Source of the DNA: a gamma proteobacterium L18
Lineage (GTDB): Bacteria; Pseudomonadota; Gammaproteobacteria; Pseudomonadales; Pseudomonadaceae
Assembly: GCA_000497835.1 (NCBI GenBank)
Contig: KI547164.1
Span: 36,924-72,020 of the forward strand
Direction: 5' to 3'
Length of the DNA: 35,097 nucleotides
In this document: in pieces, positions 34,279-35,097 of the stretch
How the letters are laid out: the number at the start of each line of letters is the position of its first letter
Numbering within the stretch: the first letter of the stretch is position 1
The notes under the pieces: model-generated
The model's database searches: none
The model's input: only the letters and a program-made list of their open reading frames with translations
Told to the model about the DNA's origin: nothing
Program-made: the position numbers and the translations under genes

Positions 34279-35097
34279 ACCGCTTTTCTCCAAGGGCCCC
34301 TCGCTGGGCGTGCGCCTGTTGGTGCTGGTCGTGCTGTCCATCACCCTGATGGTGGTGGATGCGCGCTTCACGCTGTTGCAGCCGGTGCGCAGCCAGATGT
34401 CGCTGGTGCTGATGCGCGCCTACTGGGTCACGGATCTGCCTCAGCGTCTGTACCAGGGCGTGTCCAGCCAGTTCGGCAGCCGTACCGAGCTTGTCGCCGA
34501 AAACGAAAAACTCAAGACCGAAGCCTTGCTGCTGCAAGGTCGCCTGCAGAAGCTGGCGGCCCTGACCGAGCAGAACGTGCGCCTGCGCGAGTTGCTCAAC
34601 TCCTCGGCGCTGGTCAACGAGAAAGTCGAAGTGGCCGAGCTGATCGGCATGGACCCCAACCCCTTCACCCAGCGCATCCTGATCAACAAGGGTGAGCGCG
34701 ACGGTGTGTTCCTGGGGCAGCCGGTGCTCGATGCCCGTGGGCTGATGGGCCAGGTGGTGGAGCTGATGCCGTACACCTCGCGTGTGCTGCTGCTGACCGA
34801 TTCCACCCACAGCATCCCGGTGCAGGTGAACCGTAACGGTTTGCGTGCCATCGCCAGCGGTACCGGCAACCCGGAGCGTCTGGAGTTGCGGCATGTGGCC
34901 GACACCGCCGACATCAAGGAAGGTGATTTGCTGGTCAGCTCCGGCCTGGGTCAGCGCTTCCCGGCCGGTTACCCGGTGGCCACGGTGAAGGAGGTGATCC
35001 ATGACTCCGGCCAGCCGTTCGCCATTGTCCGTGCCGTGCCCACCGCTGCCCTGAACCGCAGCCGCTACCTGTTGCTGGTGTTCTCCGACAGCCGTTC
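34274..35097 (+). CDS. mreC: Rod-shape-determining protein MreC (partial, probable ATT start)
   Basis: The first 274 residues of MreC, the inner-membrane, periplasm-facing scaffold of the elongasome; the 3' end lies beyond the window. The N-tail KPLFSKGPSLGVR leads to one membrane helix (about 13-28) with the VVDARF motif. A coiled coil follows (about 68-110, ENEKLKTEALLLQGRL...). The beta domain then has LIGMDPNPFTQRILINKGERDG. In frame there is no ATG, GTG or TTG between the stop at 34247 and the membrane helix. ATT at 34274 has GGAGGA (34261-34266) 7 bp upstream, so it is the best start. The first internal candidates (GTG at residue 13, ATG at residue 26) lack a ribosome site and would damage the helix. 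Confidence 0.93.
   Translation, partial: MKPLFSKGPSLGVRLLVLVVLSITLMVVDARFTLLQPVRSQMSLVLMRAYWVTDLPQRLYQGVSSQFGSRTELVAENEKLKTEALLLQGRLQKLAALTEQNVRLRELLNSSALVNEKVEVAELIGMDPNPFTQRILINKGERDGVFLGQPVLDARGLMGQVVELMPYTSRVLLLTDSTHSIPVQVNRNGLRAIASGTGNPERLELRHVADTADIKEGDLLVSSGLGQRFPAGYPVATVKEVIHDSGQPFAIVRAVPTAALNRSRYLLLVFSDSR

Overview
The window looks like chromosome of a fluorescent pseudomonad of the Pseudomonas putida group. The signs are high-GC codon use, the marker gene sets gatCAB, mreBC and roxSR, a DppBCDF system with several DppA paralogues and an OprD-family porin, and many REP-type intergenic palindromes. No insertion sequence, phage, CRISPR array, tRNA or rRNA is visible. The organism call is inference from protein and repeat resemblance.

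Left part (1-15.7 kb, all genes on the minus strand). An orphan polyamine-type periplasmic binding protein follows an AraC regulator that carries an NTF2/SnoaL-like N-terminal domain. Next comes a large peptide-uptake locus. Read in the direction of transcription it is: SIMPL-domain protein, three dipeptide-binding proteins (13345-14943, 11270-12883, 9384-10985), the OprD/OpdP-type porin (7846-9222), a fourth binding protein (6136-7731), and then dppB, dppC, dppD and dppF. Peptides would cross the outer membrane through the porin, be captured by one of four binding proteins, and enter through one shared inner-membrane ABC importer. A hairpin or REP element follows almost every binding-protein cistron.

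Middle part (15.7-25.2 kb, plus strand). A roughly 417-bp nested palindrome precedes roxS-roxR, a RegB/RegA-type redox two-component system. A SbmA/YddA-like fused ABC transporter follows. Then comes a hexarate cluster: a GntR/FadR repressor, 5-dehydro-4-deoxyglucarate dehydratase (kdgD), an MFS hexarate transporter and galactarate dehydratase (garD). GTACGA-core palindromes lie in front of both the repressor gene and kdgD. The aldehyde dehydrogenase that would finish the pathway is not here.

Right part (25.2-35.1 kb). An AEC-family carrier and an AroP-type aromatic amino acid permease are on the plus strand. They meet a minus-strand set head-on: rlpA-like lipoprotein, CaCA exchanger and CMD-family protein. 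Then gatC-gatA-gatB (minus) diverges from mreB-mreC (plus), and mreC runs off the window. Both mreC and the CaCA gene appear to start at ATT. The mreC start overlaps the stop codon of a 14-codon open frame.

The most unusual items are the giant nested palindrome upstream of roxS, the ATT start and overlapping mini-ORF of mreC, the CaCA exchanger with Gln in place of the first alpha-repeat Glu, the paired putative GntR operators, and the four-receptor, one-permease peptide system. I saw no clearly new multi-gene system.
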